Notes: generated from the sequence alone by a model not told the origin. Shown: positions 1-8,317, counted from the first letter of the stretch. The stretch: 64,000 nt of DNA from JAXMCK01 sp046349395 (GCA_046349395.1 JAXMCK010000003.1:496001-560000), one strand, 5' to 3'. A program made the numbers and translations.

Positions 1-217
1 CGTCGTGATGGGCCGCCAGCTTGAGCGCCTGATGATTGCGCTGCGCCCGCGCCTCCGTCTCGCCGGTCGCCGCCCGGCGCGCCTCGGCCTTGTAGATGTA
101 CGACACGCTGACCTGGAACAGCCGCGCCGCGTCCCGGGCCGGCATCCCGCCGTCCATCGCCGCCAGCACCCGGCTCCGTAGATCCGTCGAGTAGCTCTGC
201 CCCGAACGCCACGCCAT
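1..217 (-). CDS. IS630-family transposase, N-terminal part (runs off left edge)
   Basis: Seventy-two codons are visible, starting at the ATG at 217; the next upstream ATG runs straight into a stop. The peptide begins MAWRSGQSYSTDLRSRV and continues with a helix-turn-helix in which alanine-rich helices precede QVSVSYIYK. This matches the N-terminal DNA-binding domain of IS630-type transposases, whose first residues are typically Y-S-x-D-L-R-x-R-V. The DDE catalytic domain would lie to the left of the window. It could instead be the first frame of a split IS630 transposase. Codon use matches the host, so no foreign signature is visible. Confidence 0.75.
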   Translation of the reverse strand, partial: MAWRSGQSYSTDLRSRVLAAMDGGMPARDAARLFQVSVSYIYKAEARRAATGETEARAQRNHQALKLAAHHD

Positions 218-313
218 CACACCATCCCAGCTCACGCCAACCGAGAAGCGTGAATCACATCTAGTGAACTGTGGGAATCGGGAAAAGATTCCGGTTAGAC
301 CGAATCCGCTCTA
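1..313 (-). mobile_element. IS630-family insertion sequence, right terminus only
   Basis: This is the end of an insertion sequence that continues past the left edge. It contains the start of an IS630-type transposase gene plus about 95 non-coding bases. Homology to the neighbouring tandem genes stops abruptly at the TA at 312-313. IS630/Tc1-type elements insert at TA and duplicate it, so this fits as the element boundary. Reading inward from the TA the sequence begins GAGCGGATTCGG, which I take to be the terminal inverted repeat. The partner end is outside the window, so the repeat cannot be confirmed. Confidence 0.7.
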
Positions 314-443
314 GGGCGGCAGCGAAGGTGATGGTGTCCGCATCGGCATGGGCGTTGGCTTGTGCCAGCGCCTCGCGCAGGCTGAGCTTGCCGTCGGTGG
401 CGTTGACGCTGTCGGTGAGGATCGTGACGGTGAAGGTGGCCAT
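314..443 (-). pseudogene. Truncated third copy of the tandem beta-helix/RTX gene
   Basis: The first 43 or so codons are nearly identical to the starts of the two complete genes to the right: MATFTVT, then DSVNATDGKLSLREALAQAN, then DADTITF. Similarity stops at the TA at 312-313, where the IS630-type element begins. The frame then reads about 17 unrelated codons into the element and ends at 261. The bases before the start (444-474) match the spacer between the two complete copies, so this was a third tandem duplicate. All of the beta-helix and RTX parts are missing. A remote 3' part could lie beyond the element, to the left of the window. Confidence 0.8.
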
Positions 444-474
444 AGGGGCCGTCCCTGCTGGGTCGAAGCGGTGT

Positions 475-2397
475 TCAGAGGATGAAGTCGCCGGCGATCC
501 ACTGGGCCGGCAGAACGTCGCCGTCCTGGACGCGGATCTCCATCTCGGGTGCGGCGCTGCCGGTCAGGTTCACCTGGACCATCGTGTCGAAGCCCGATCC
601 CTCCACCCGCACCTGACCGATCCCGGTGAAGGCACCGGTGCCGCGGAAGATGAGTGCGCCCGGCAGGCCGCCGAGGTCGACGAGGTCGCCGGTCGCCGCC
701 CCGACGCCCTGGAAGTCGAGGATGCGGTCGGCATTGCCGGCCAGGCTGTCGGCGGCGGCATCGAAGTCGAAGCGGTCATTGCCGGCGCCGCCGGTGAGGA
801 CGTCGCGGCCGAGGCCGCCGTTCAGGATGTCGTTGCCGCCGCCTCCCTGCAGGCTGTCGCTCCCGGCGTTGCCGGAAAGCGTGTCGCCGCCGTCACCGCC
901 GAGGAGCAGGTTGGCACCCGAATTGCCGGTGAGATGGTCGACGAACCGGGAGCCCGTGAGATTCTCGATGCTCAGCAGGGTGTCGCGGCCCGAGCCGCCG
1001 GTATTCTGCGCGGCGGTCGTGGCGAGATCGACGGTGATGCCGGCCGTCGCTGTGGCATAGCTGGCCGTGTCCGTGCCACTGCCGCCGTCGAGCCGGTCGT
1101 CGCCGGCACCGCCGTCCAGCGTGTCGCTGCCGCTCGAGCCGCGCAGGATGTCGTTACCGGCGAGGCCGGAGACGAGGTCGTTGCCGGCGCGGCCGTCCAG
1201 CGTGTTGGCGCCGGCGGTACCGGTGAGCACGTCGTTGGCGGTGCTGCCGATATGGCTGACGTGGGTCTGGTTCAGCTCATAGGCGCCGATGTCGGGTGCG
1301 GTTCCGGCCGGCGCCGGGCGAGCGACGCCGCGCTGGTCGGCACTGCCGGCCGTGGCCGGGTCGGCACCCGAGAGAGCCGGGTTGTCGAGCGCATCGCGGA
1401 GCGGTGCCACCCAGGTACCGGCGGCGAGCACCAGCCGTCCGCCGCCGAGAGGATCGAGGCCGGCGAATACCTTGGCGGCGTCGGCACCGACCACGTCACC
1501 GGGCGCCGCACCGGTGCCGACGACCCCGAGGACGTTGTGGCCGTTCGACCAGGTGATGCCGGAGACGTCGGTGTCGTAGTACGTCCCGTCGAGACCGTTC
1601 TCGGCGCTATTGCCGAGCACGATGCTGTTCGAGATGGAGAGCGAGGAAGAGGCGCCTATCAGCACGCCGCCGTCCCCGCCACCTTCGCCACCGGCCCTGT
1701 TGCCGGTGATGGTGCTTTCCCGGATCGAGACCTGTGCCGTTGTCCCCTCGAAATAGAAGCCGGCGGCGATTCCCCCGCCGGCACCGCCGAAATCGCCGTC
1801 CGCATGATTCTGGGCGATGGTGCTCTGCACCACGTCGAGCTTGCCGCTCGTGATGGCGATGCCGGCACCATAGCCTTCGCTCGCATAGGTGCTGTTCCCG
1901 ACCACGGCTGTCCGCAGCAGGGAGATCGAGGCGCCGCCGCCGAAGATGCCGCCGCCCCAGGTTCCGTTGTTGCCGGCGACGATGCTGTCGACGAGCGTCA
2001 GCACGGCGCCACAGGCCACCATGATGCCGCCTCCCTCGACGGCATCGCCGTAATTGAAGGAACCGCCGCCCGTGATCGTCAGCCCCGTCAGCGTCGCGTC
2101 AGTAGCGCTGCCCTCCACGAACATGACGCGGTCCGCCTCCTCGTGCAGATCGTCCGTGCGCTGGTCGATCGTGACGCCGCTTCCGTCGTGGTCCGGATCG
2201 CCCGTGATCGTCACGTCGCTGGTGATTTCGAGCTGGCCCCTGGTCAGGGCGATCGTCTTGCCCTCGAGGGACGAGGCGAAGGTAATCGTGTCCGCATTGG
2301 CATGGGCGTTGGCCTGGGCCAGCGCTTCGCGCAGGCTGAGCTTGCCGTCGGTGGCGTTGAGGCTGTCGGTGAGGGTCGTGACGGTGAAGGTGGCCAT
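475..2397 (-). CDS. Secreted right-handed beta-helix protein with RTX repeats (copy 2)
   Basis: 640 residues without an N-terminal signal peptide. The N-terminus carries a CSLREA-type motif (KLSLREAL, about 19-26). Residues 40-300 are Gly/Ser/Thr/Ile-rich beta-helix coils of the kind ITGGG and GNxxxxGGGI. Around 360-372 lies GTAPDIGAYEL, the choice-of-anchor-Q signature. From about 380 to 565 there are calcium-binding RTX nonapeptides (GNDILRGSSGSDTLDGG and similar). The last 75 residues resemble the serralysin-type C-terminal region, with FDFDAAADSL. Known proteins of this build leave the cell by type I secretion using the C-terminal signal. The substrate or ligand is unknown. The gene is probably expressed from the promoter in front of copy 1, since only 31 bases separate the copies. 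Confidence 0.8.
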   Translation of the reverse strand: MATFTVTTLTDSLNATDGKLSLREALAQANAHANADTITFASSLEGKTIALTRGQLEITSDVTITGDPDHDGSGVTIDQRTDDLHEEADRVMFVEGSATDATLTGLTITGGGSFNYGDAVEGGGIMVACGAVLTLVDSIVAGNNGTWGGGIFGGGASISLLRTAVVGNSTYASEGYGAGIAITSGKLDVVQSTIAQNHADGDFGGAGGGIAAGFYFEGTTAQVSIRESTITGNRAGGEGGGDGGVLIGASSSLSISNSIVLGNSAENGLDGTYYDTDVSGITWSNGHNVLGVVGTGAAPGDVVGADAAKVFAGLDPLGGGRLVLAAGTWVAPLRDALDNPALSGADPATAGSADQRGVARPAPAGTAPDIGAYELNQTHVSHIGSTANDVLTGTAGANTLDGRAGNDLVSGLAGNDILRGSSGSDTLDGGAGDDRLDGGSGTDTASYATATAGITVDLATTAAQNTGGSGRDTLLSIENLTGSRFVDHLTGNSGANLLLGGDGGDTLSGNAGSDSLQGGGGNDILNGGLGRDVLTGGAGNDRFDFDAAADSLAGNADRILDFQGVGAATGDLVDLGGLPGALIFRGTGAFTGIGQVRVEGSGFDTMVQVNLTGSAAPEMEIRVQDGDVLPAQWIAGDFIL

Positions 2398-2428
2398 CGG
2401 GGCCGTCCCTGGTGGGTCGTGGCGGTGT

Positions 2429-4546
2429 TCAGAGGATGAAGTCGGCGGCGGTCCATTGGCCGGGCTGGACGTCGCCGTCCGCGACGCGGATCGCCATCTC
2501 CGGTGCGGTGTCGCCGGTGAGGTTGACTTCGATCAGGGTGTCGAAGCCCGCGGCGACGAGGTGGACCTGGCCGATTCCGGTGAAGGCCGCGGTGCCGCGG
2601 AAGGTCAGGGTGCCGGGGAGGTCCGCGAGGTCGATCAGATCGCCCGTGGCCGCGCCTACGCCCTGGAAGTCGGTGATGCGGTCGGCATGGCCCGGCAGGC
2701 TGTCGGCGGCGGTGTCGAAGTCGAAGCGGTCGTTGCCGGAACCGCCGGTGAGGACGTCGCGGCCGAGGCCGCCCTCGAGGTGCCAATCGTTGCCGGCACC
2801 GCCCTGCAGGCGGTCGTCGCCCGCACCGCCGCGCAACTCGTCGCCGCCACTGCCGCCGAGGAGCAGGTTCGCACCGGCATTCCCGGTCAGGTGGTCGGCG
2901 AAGCGGGAGCCGGTGAGGTTCTCGACGTTCAGGAGCGTGTCGAGGCCGGAGCCGCCGGTGTTCTGCTGGGCCGTGGTGGCGAGGCTCACCGTGATGCCGG
3001 CGGTGGCGGTGGCGTAGCTGACGGTATCGGTGCCGGTACCGCCGTCCATCCGGTCGTTGCCGGCCCCGCCGTCGAGCGTGTCGCTGCCCGAAGCACCCTT
3101 CAGCGTGTCGTTGCCGGCGCGGCCGGAGACGAGGTCGTTGCCGGCGCGGCCGTCCAGCGTGTTGGCGCCGGTGGTGCCGGTGAGCACGTCGTTGGCGGTG
3201 CTGCCGACATGGCTGACGTGGGTCTGGGCCAGCTCGTAGGCGCCGACGTCCGGGGCCGTGTCGCCGGGCAGCGGCCGGGCGACGCCGCGCTGGTCGGCAC
3301 TGGCGGCCGTCGCCGGGTCGGCACCGGAGAGGGCGGGGTTGTCCAAGGCGTCGCGGAGCGGGGCCACCCAGGTGCCGTTGGCCAGCACCAGCTGCCCGCC
3401 GCCATGGGCGTCGAGGGCAGCGAACACCTTGGCCGGATCCGCACCGACCACGTCGCCGGGTCCGGCGCCGGTACCGAGGACGCCCAGGACGTTGTGGCCG
3501 TTCGAGAAGTCGATGCGGTCCAGGTCGGAGAGGATGTAGTGTGTCGAACCTTCAGATCGTCCAGCATTGCCGATGACGATGCTGTTCGAGAGTTCGAGCG
3601 AACTGTCTGGAGAGGTATAGATGCCAGAAGCATGCTCCCCTAGTCCCTGGGCGATATTGCCCGTTATGGTGCTCTCACGAATCAAGACGGCCGTGCGGAT
3701 TGCCGCAATGCCTGCACCAAACGCTACGGCCCCGGTGGGCCACTCCGCGTCGTCGTTCCCCGCCTTGACTTTGTTGTCCGCAATTGTGGATTGAACGACT
3801 TCAATATTCCCGTCAGCGATGACGATCCCGCCACCGCGGTCGTCAATGTAGCTGTTGATAGCGCCGACGCTGTTTTCGGTCACAGCGCTCCGCAGCAAAG
3901 AAATCAAGGCGCCGCCCCAAGCCTCAATTCCGCCGCCACCGTAATATGTTTGATTACCGCTTATAGTGCTGCGTTCGAGTTGGATGGTGCCGCCCGCGAG
4001 CGACAGGCCGCCACCGCCATAGAAGGCGACGTTGTGACTGATATCGCTGTCGGCAATGGTGAGCGTGCTGTTCCCCCAGGCCGCGATCCCACCGCCACTC
4101 CAGGCGTTGTTCCCGGTAACCCTACATGACGCCAGATCGAGGGTTGCGGCTTGGAGCAGTATGCCGGTACCGGCCGAGCCTGTGCCTTCAGGCCCTCCCG
4201 CTGATCCGCCAGTGATGGTCATGCCTTGCAGGCTGACCGCGGTACCTGCTCCTCCTATCACGAGGACATTCGCCGACCCGTAGCCGTCCAGATTGAGCTC
4301 GTCCGAGCGCTGATCGATGGTGACGCCGACCTTGTCGTGGTCCGGATCGCCCGTGATCGTGACGTCGCTCTTGATGTCGAGCTGGCCCTTCGACAGCGCG
4401 ATCGTCTTGCCTTCGAGCGAAGAGGCGAAGGTGATCGTGTCCGCATCCGGGTTGCCGTTGGCGAGGGTCAACGCCTCGCGCAGGCTCAGCTTGCCGTCGG
4501 CAGCGTCGACGCTGTCGGCCGACGTCGTGACGGTGAACGTCGCCAT
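2429..4546 (-). CDS. Secreted right-handed beta-helix protein with RTX repeats (copy 1)
   Basis: 705 residues, same architecture as the downstream paralogue: CSLREA-type start (KLSLREALTLAN), a long beta-helix (about 40-365) with repeated GGGI/GGGG turns, the DVGAYEL anchor-Q signature, RTX repeats (about 445-625) and a serralysin-like C-terminus (FDFDTAADSL). The extra 65 residues relative to copy 2 sit in the beta-helix, which is also the most diverged part; the N-terminus and RTX half are very similar. Part of the beta-helix coding region (about 3540-4290) is visibly less GC-rich than the rest. The start ATG has GGAGG five bases upstream. It is the first gene of the array and follows a perfect FNR/FixK-type box. 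Likely a calcium-folded exported adhesin or polysaccharide-associated protein; function inferred from fold only. Confidence 0.8.
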   Translation of the reverse strand: MATFTVTTSADSVDAADGKLSLREALTLANGNPDADTITFASSLEGKTIALSKGQLDIKSDVTITGDPDHDKVGVTIDQRSDELNLDGYGSANVLVIGGAGTAVSLQGMTITGGSAGGPEGTGSAGTGILLQAATLDLASCRVTGNNAWSGGGIAAWGNSTLTIADSDISHNVAFYGGGGLSLAGGTIQLERSTISGNQTYYGGGGIEAWGGALISLLRSAVTENSVGAINSYIDDRGGGIVIADGNIEVVQSTIADNKVKAGNDDAEWPTGAVAFGAGIAAIRTAVLIRESTITGNIAQGLGEHASGIYTSPDSSLELSNSIVIGNAGRSEGSTHYILSDLDRIDFSNGHNVLGVLGTGAGPGDVVGADPAKVFAALDAHGGGQLVLANGTWVAPLRDALDNPALSGADPATAASADQRGVARPLPGDTAPDVGAYELAQTHVSHVGSTANDVLTGTTGANTLDGRAGNDLVSGRAGNDTLKGASGSDTLDGGAGNDRMDGGTGTDTVSYATATAGITVSLATTAQQNTGGSGLDTLLNVENLTGSRFADHLTGNAGANLLLGGSGGDELRGGAGDDRLQGGAGNDWHLEGGLGRDVLTGGSGNDRFDFDTAADSLPGHADRITDFQGVGAATGDLIDLADLPGTLTFRGTAAFTGIGQVHLVAAGFDTLIEVNLTGDTAPEMAIRVADGDVQPGQWTAADFIL

Positions 4547-4594
4547 CGCAGCCTCCGTCCGCCCTGCGGGGCGCAGGGCGTGAGTATTCTAAGT

Positions 4595-4638
4595 ATTATA
4601 TATATTAGGAGACGATGAATTGCATTGATCTGGATCAA
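4595..4638 (-). promoter_or_regulatory. FNR/FixK-type operator with -10 box
   Basis: TTGATCTGGATCAA at 4625-4638 is a perfect match to the FNR/FixK/Anr consensus TTGAT-N4-ATCAA. On the minus strand a TATAAT lies at 4600-4595. A start site near 4588 would put the box centre near -42 to -44, the usual class II activator position. The box is about 80 bases upstream of the first beta-helix/RTX gene in an AT-rich gap. A 7-bp hairpin (GCCCTGC/GCAGGGC, 4561-4579) sits in the predicted leader just before the ribosome site. Inferred role: oxygen-responsive expression of the RTX array. Confidence 0.7.
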
Positions 4639-4650
4639 TTCGAGGTTGCG

Positions 4651-4691
4651 GGGCTGGCGGTCACGCTCTCGGGTGGCGCACCCGCCAGCCC
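4651..4691. terminator. Inverted repeat after SDR gene, possible terminator
   Basis: A perfect 10-bp inverted repeat (GGGCTGGCGG, 4651-4660, with its complement at 4682-4691) has a 21-base loop and starts seven bases beyond the SDR stop codon on the minus strand. There is no T tract, so it may be a factor-dependent pause site or simply an end-of-message hairpin. Confidence 0.35.
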
Positions 4692-4697
4692 ACAATC

Positions 4698-5435
4698 CTA
4701 GCCGCGGCCGATGAAGGGCATCTTGGTGGCCATGATGGTCATGAACTGGACGTTCGCGTCCAAGGGCAGGCTCGCCATGTAGAGGACGGCACTGGCGACG
4801 TGGGCGAGGTCCATGCGGGGCTCTGGCGCCAGGCGGCCGTCGGCCTGGGGGACGCCGTCGACCATGCGGGCGGTCATCTCCGAGGCGGCGTTGCCGATGT
4901 CGATCTGGCTGCAGGCGATGTCGTATTTACGGCCATCCAGCGAGGTCGAGCGTGTGAGGCCGGTGACGGCGTGCTTGGTCGCGGTGTAGGCGATCGAGTT
5001 GGGGCGCGGCACGTGCGCCGAAATCGAGCCGTTGTTGATGATCCGGCCGCCGCGCGGGTCCTGGTCCTTCATCATCCGGAAAGCGGCCTGGGTGCAGAGG
5101 AAGGCACCCGTCAGATTGACGTCGACGACGGCCTTCCAGGTTTCGAAGGGCAGGTCTTCCAGCGGGACCGCGATCGCCGAGAGCCCGGCATTGTTGAAGA
5201 GGACATCGAGGCGGCCGAAGCGCTCCTTGGTCCGGGCGAAGAGGGCATCGACCGAGGCCGGGTCGGCGACGTCGGTCGGGACAGCCAGCGCCTTCTCGTA
5301 GCCCTTGGCGGCGGCTTCCAGCGGCTCGGCGCGGCGGCCGGCGAGCGTGACGGCCCAGCCGGCGTCGAGCAGGGCATGGGCGGCGGCACGGCCGATGCCG
5401 GTGCCCGCTCCGGTGACGATGGCGACCTTGGTCAT
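4698..5435 (-). CDS. SDR family NAD(P)-dependent oxidoreductase
   Basis: 245 residues, the usual length of a classical short-chain dehydrogenase. The cofactor loop TGAGTGIG is at 8-15, NNAG at 81-84, and the catalytic set is Ser139, Tyr150, Lys154 (YTATK). The N-terminal Rossmann start TKVAIVTG fixes the ATG at 5435. These enzymes interconvert a secondary alcohol and a ketone in the cytoplasm. The gene stands alone, divergent from a Gfo/Idh/MocA gene 80 bases away, so the two may share a regulatory region and act on related carbohydrate substrates. The specific substrate cannot be read from the sequence. Confidence 0.85.
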   Translation of the reverse strand: MTKVAIVTGAGTGIGRAAAHALLDAGWAVTLAGRRAEPLEAAAKGYEKALAVPTDVADPASVDALFARTKERFGRLDVLFNNAGLSAIAVPLEDLPFETWKAVVDVNLTGAFLCTQAAFRMMKDQDPRGGRIINNGSISAHVPRPNSIAYTATKHAVTGLTRSTSLDGRKYDIACSQIDIGNAASEMTARMVDGVPQADGRLAPEPRMDLAHVASAVLYMASLPLDANVQFMTIMATKMPFIGRG

Positions 5436-5515
5436 GGCTTACCTCCCGCTTGCGTCGTCGGCCTCTCTCGGCGTCTGATCGCCTAGCAGAACAAAAGGGT
5501 GTCGGGGAGGACGGG

Positions 5516-6574
5516 ATGTTGCGGGCAGGGTTCCTGGGCTGCGGGCGGATCTCCGACCTGCACGCGACCGAGTATCTGCGGAACGAGCAGGGTGCCATCG
5601 CGGCGGTGTGCGACGCGAACGCGGAGCTGGCGCGGGCGAAGGCGGCGGCATGGGGTGTGCCGCCGTCGCGCGTGTTCACGCGGCAGGAGGATCTGATCGC
5701 CTGTGCCGAGGTCGACCTCGTCGAGGTGCTGCTGCCGCACGACCTGCACGCGCCGGCGACCCTCTCGGCCCTCGCGGCCGGCAAGGCCGTGTCGGTGCAG
5801 AAGCCGATGGCGACCTGGCTCAAGGACGCGCAGGCGATGGTTGCGGCGGGGACCAGGGGCTTCTTCAAGGTGTTCGAGAACTTCGTCTTCTACCCGCCGG
5901 TCGAGAAGGCGAAGGCGCTGGTCGAGGAGGGAGCGATCGGCGAGCCCTTGACGGTGCGGATCAAGAGTATCTTCGGCGATCCGAAGCACGGCTGGCCGAT
6001 CCCGCGGGCGGCCCAGGCTTGGCGGCTCGACCCGGCGCGCTGCGGCGGCGGGCCCATCGTGTTCGACGACGGTCACCACAAGTTCGCACTCGCCTGGTGG
6101 TTCATGGGGCTGCCGGACGAGGTGCACGCCTGGATCGGACGAACGGAGCTGCCGGACGGCACGGTCGACGGGCCGGCGATGATCAGCTTCCGCTTTCCGG
6201 GCAGCCGGATGGGCGTGTTCGAGGCGGTGCACGCGAAGGACCTGTTCGTCGAGACGCGCCACTACGCGCAGGACGACCAGATCGAGATCACGGGGACGAA
6301 GGGAGTCGTCTGGGTGACGCGCGGGCACGGCCGTCTCGGCGACCGGCCGCCGGTGATCCTCTACCGCGACGGGGTGACGACGGGCTTCTCGGCCATGGCG
6401 ACCGGCTGGGAGGCGAGCTTCGAGGGCTCGACGCGGGACACGATCGAGGCCTGGCACGAGGGCCGGCCGCCGGTGCTGACGGGCGCTCAGGGTGTCGAGG
6501 TGCTGCGCTTCTCGCTGGCTGCCCTGCGCTCGGCGGCCGAGGACCGGACGGTGCGGCTGGACGAGATCGTGTGA
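5516..6574 (+). CDS. Gfo/Idh/MocA family oxidoreductase
   Basis: 352 residues. The N-terminal Rossmann domain has GFLGCGRIS at 5-13, and the position of the family's EKP motif is occupied by QKP (95-97). The C-terminal half is the GFO/IDH/MocA substrate-binding domain. The ATG at 5516 follows GGGGAGG and begins right at the Rossmann strand. An in-frame upstream start at 5450 would add 22 residues with no family similarity. Members oxidise or reduce sugars, inositols or sugar acids with NAD(P). Gln in place of the first Glu of EKP is a natural variant in some subfamilies. Substrate unknown. Confidence 0.85.
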   Translation: MLRAGFLGCGRISDLHATEYLRNEQGAIAAVCDANAELARAKAAAWGVPPSRVFTRQEDLIACAEVDLVEVLLPHDLHAPATLSALAAGKAVSVQKPMATWLKDAQAMVAAGTRGFFKVFENFVFYPPVEKAKALVEEGAIGEPLTVRIKSIFGDPKHGWPIPRAAQAWRLDPARCGGGPIVFDDGHHKFALAWWFMGLPDEVHAWIGRTELPDGTVDGPAMISFRFPGSRMGVFEAVHAKDLFVETRHYAQDDQIEITGTKGVVWVTRGHGRLGDRPPVILYRDGVTTGFSAMATGWEASFEGSTRDTIEAWHEGRPPVLTGAQGVEVLRFSLAALRSAAEDRTVRLDEIV

Positions 6575-6625
6575 GATCTGGAGTCTCTGAAGCCGGCTGC
6601 CCGCAACTTCGCGACCCTGCCGGCG

Positions 6626-7048
6626 TCAGCGATCTTCCCAAGGATTGAGCACTGTCAGCCCATAGCCGTCGAAACCGCCGACGTCGCGCGTTACCACTGA
6701 GGCGCCACGCACTGTCGCAATCGCTCCGATCATTCCGTCCTCCATGGCGACCGGACGGCCCATCCTGATGCGGGCGACGCGGAGGTCGGCATATGCGTCT
6801 GCCGCGTCGGCATCGAAGTGCAGAATGCGGGCTTCGAACTCCTCCAAGAACAAGGCTCTGGCGGCCTGAGCAAGCTTCTGGCGCCTAGCCCCGTCGGCAA
6901 GTCGACGGACGCCATACAGGATCTCGGTATAGGAAATTGCGGTCGCGAACATGATCTCCATCGGTCGCTGCCGAAGCCAAGCGACGACGGCCGGATGCGG
7001 CGCATCCTTCATCACTTCCGACAGCACGTTCGTATCGAGAATGTACAT
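6626..7048 (-). CDS. PIN-domain ribonuclease toxin (FitB/VapC type)
   Basis: 140 residues, typical VapC length. The four acidic PIN residues are visible: Asp5 (YILDTN), Glu42 (SYTEILYG), Asp104 (EDGMIG) and Asp122 (VTRDVGGF). Such toxins cleave tRNA or other RNA when not bound by the antitoxin. The start overlaps the antitoxin stop as TGATG, so the two are translationally coupled with the antitoxin first. The partner resembles FitA rather than VapB, so FitB-type is the closer name. Confidence 0.88.
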   Translation of the reverse strand: MYILDTNVLSEVMKDAPHPAVVAWLRQRPMEIMFATAISYTEILYGVRRLADGARRQKLAQAARALFLEEFEARILHFDADAADAYADLRVARIRMGRPVAMEDGMIGAIATVRGASVVTRDVGGFDGYGLTVLNPWEDR

Positions 7049-7284
7049 CAGTCAAAGGTGGGTGGTTCACGCCCCGGCTGGCGCTCGGGAAGCTCGAGGT
7101 CGACACCCCCGAGATCGATGAAATGCCGTCGCATCCGGTCGTAGGCGTTCTGCGGCTCGGGTTGTAGCGTCTGGCTTAGTATCCTCCGCGCCTCCTCCTC
7201 CATCGAATGGCCGTGTTGGGCGGCACGGACGCGAAGGCGCTCCTTAACAGTCGGGTCGAGCTTTCGGATCGTGAGGTTCGCCAT
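7048..7284 (-). CDS. FitA-like ribbon-helix-helix antitoxin
   Basis: 78 residues beginning MANLTIRKLD, the characteristic FitA/Arc-type ribbon-helix-helix start, followed by VKERLRVRAAQHGHSMEEEAR. The C-terminal part (about 45-78) is the toxin-binding tail, Pro- and acid-rich. I chose ATG at 7284 because an upstream TTG at 7296 adds only four residues before the conserved MANLTIRKL. The protein would bind DNA as a dimer and, with the PIN toxin, repress its own promoter. Confidence 0.85.
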   Translation of the reverse strand: MANLTIRKLDPTVKERLRVRAAQHGHSMEEEARRILSQTLQPEPQNAYDRMRRHFIDLGGVDLELPERQPGREPPTFD

Positions 7285-7305
7285 GGCTGTTCTCAATCAA
7301 GTTGC

Positions 7306-7329
7306 TTGCAATGCATATAGTAGATGCAA
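7306..7329. promoter_or_regulatory. Candidate toxin-antitoxin operator
   Basis: An AT-rich palindromic stretch lies 22-45 bases upstream of the antitoxin start: TTGCA (7306-7310) pairs with TGCAA (7325-7329), and a nested TGCAT/ATGCA pair sits at 7312-7316 and 7324-7328. Ribbon-helix-helix antitoxins usually bind repeats of this size over their own promoter. Function is inferred from position. Confidence 0.35.
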
Positions 7330-7481
7330 TCACTGAGATCAAAGCTGGTGCCGCCGTGGTGTCCATGATACTGAAACTCCGAATGCTAGGCTCTCATCTT
7401 CCATCCCTCTGAGTCGGCCTGCTTTTCCCTTTCGCTGACGGCATGTACGGTTCGCCGACCGTGCAACTCGGTGGGGCCGGA

Positions 7482-8264
7482 ATGATCGCCGCGCAGCGCA
7501 GGGCGCTGATCCTGGAGCGTGTCCGCCAGCAGGGCGGGGCGGCGATCGTCGACCTGGCGGACGTGGTCGGCGTGTCGGCGTCGACGGTGCGGCGGGACCT
7601 CGATTACCTGATGCGCGAGGGGTACCTGGAGCGGCGGCACGGCGGGGCGCTGCTGGCCGAGCCGGAGCGGACGACGTTCGAGCCGCGGCAGGACATCGGG
7701 GCGCACATGGCGCGCTCGGCCAAGGTGGCGATCGGGCGGCGGGCGGCGGCCCTGCTGGAGCCGGGACAGAGTGTCCTGTTCGATTCCAGCTCGACGGTGC
7801 TGGAGGCGGCGCGGGCCATCGCCGGGGCAGGGCTGCGGCTGACGGCCTGCACCAACGATCTCGGCATCGCGATGGCCCTGACCGCAGCGGACTGTGCGCG
7901 GATCCTGGTGCTGGGCGGCAGCGTGCGGCCGGGGTCGCTGACGCTGACGGGGGATCCTGGGCAGTCCTTCCTCGATCATCTGCACGCCGACGTGGCGCTG
8001 GTGGGCATTCATTCCCTGGCGCGGGGGCGGCTCAGCGAGACGGCGATCGAGGTGGTGGCGATCAAGCGGCGGATGATCGAGTCGGCAGCGAGGGTCGTCG
8101 TGCTGGCCGATTCGTCGAAGTTCAGCCACCCGGCCTTCTGCGACGTGTGCGAGTTGAACCGGATCAGCATGGTGGTGACCGACAGCGGTATTGCGGGGGA
8201 CGCGCGAGCCCTGCTGGAGGAGCAGGGTGTCGCCCTGGCGATCGCCGAGCCTGTGGCGGAATGA
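7482..8264 (+). CDS. DeoR/GlpR family transcriptional regulator
   Basis: 260 residues. The N-terminal winged helix-turn-helix (about 1-56) contains GVSASTVRRDLDYL followed by GYLERRHGGALL, the classical DeoR signature. The rest is a DeoRC sensor domain that binds a phosphorylated sugar. The ATG at 7482 starts directly with IAAQRRALILERV as in relatives; an in-frame ATG at 7443 would add 13 unrelated residues. It precedes the sugar ABC transporter by 93 bases on the same strand and is the obvious candidate repressor of that operon. Confidence 0.87.
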   Translation: MIAAQRRALILERVRQQGGAAIVDLADVVGVSASTVRRDLDYLMREGYLERRHGGALLAEPERTTFEPRQDIGAHMARSAKVAIGRRAAALLEPGQSVLFDSSSTVLEAARAIAGAGLRLTACTNDLGIAMALTAADCARILVLGGSVRPGSLTLTGDPGQSFLDHLHADVALVGIHSLARGRLSETAIEVVAIKRRMIESAARVVVLADSSKFSHPAFCDVCELNRISMVVTDSGIAGDARALLEEQGVALAIAEPVAE

Positions 8265-8317
8265 CGCGATAGCGTCTTCCACTTCGCGTCAAAACCTGAC
8301 AACATCTTCCAGAACAT

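Noticed and set aside
271..2439. Long open frame of over 700 codons on the plus strand
   Set aside because: It is the antisense of the beta-helix/RTX gene; its Ala/Gly/Val-Arg-rich composition is the usual shadow of a GC-rich gene and no domain is recognisable.
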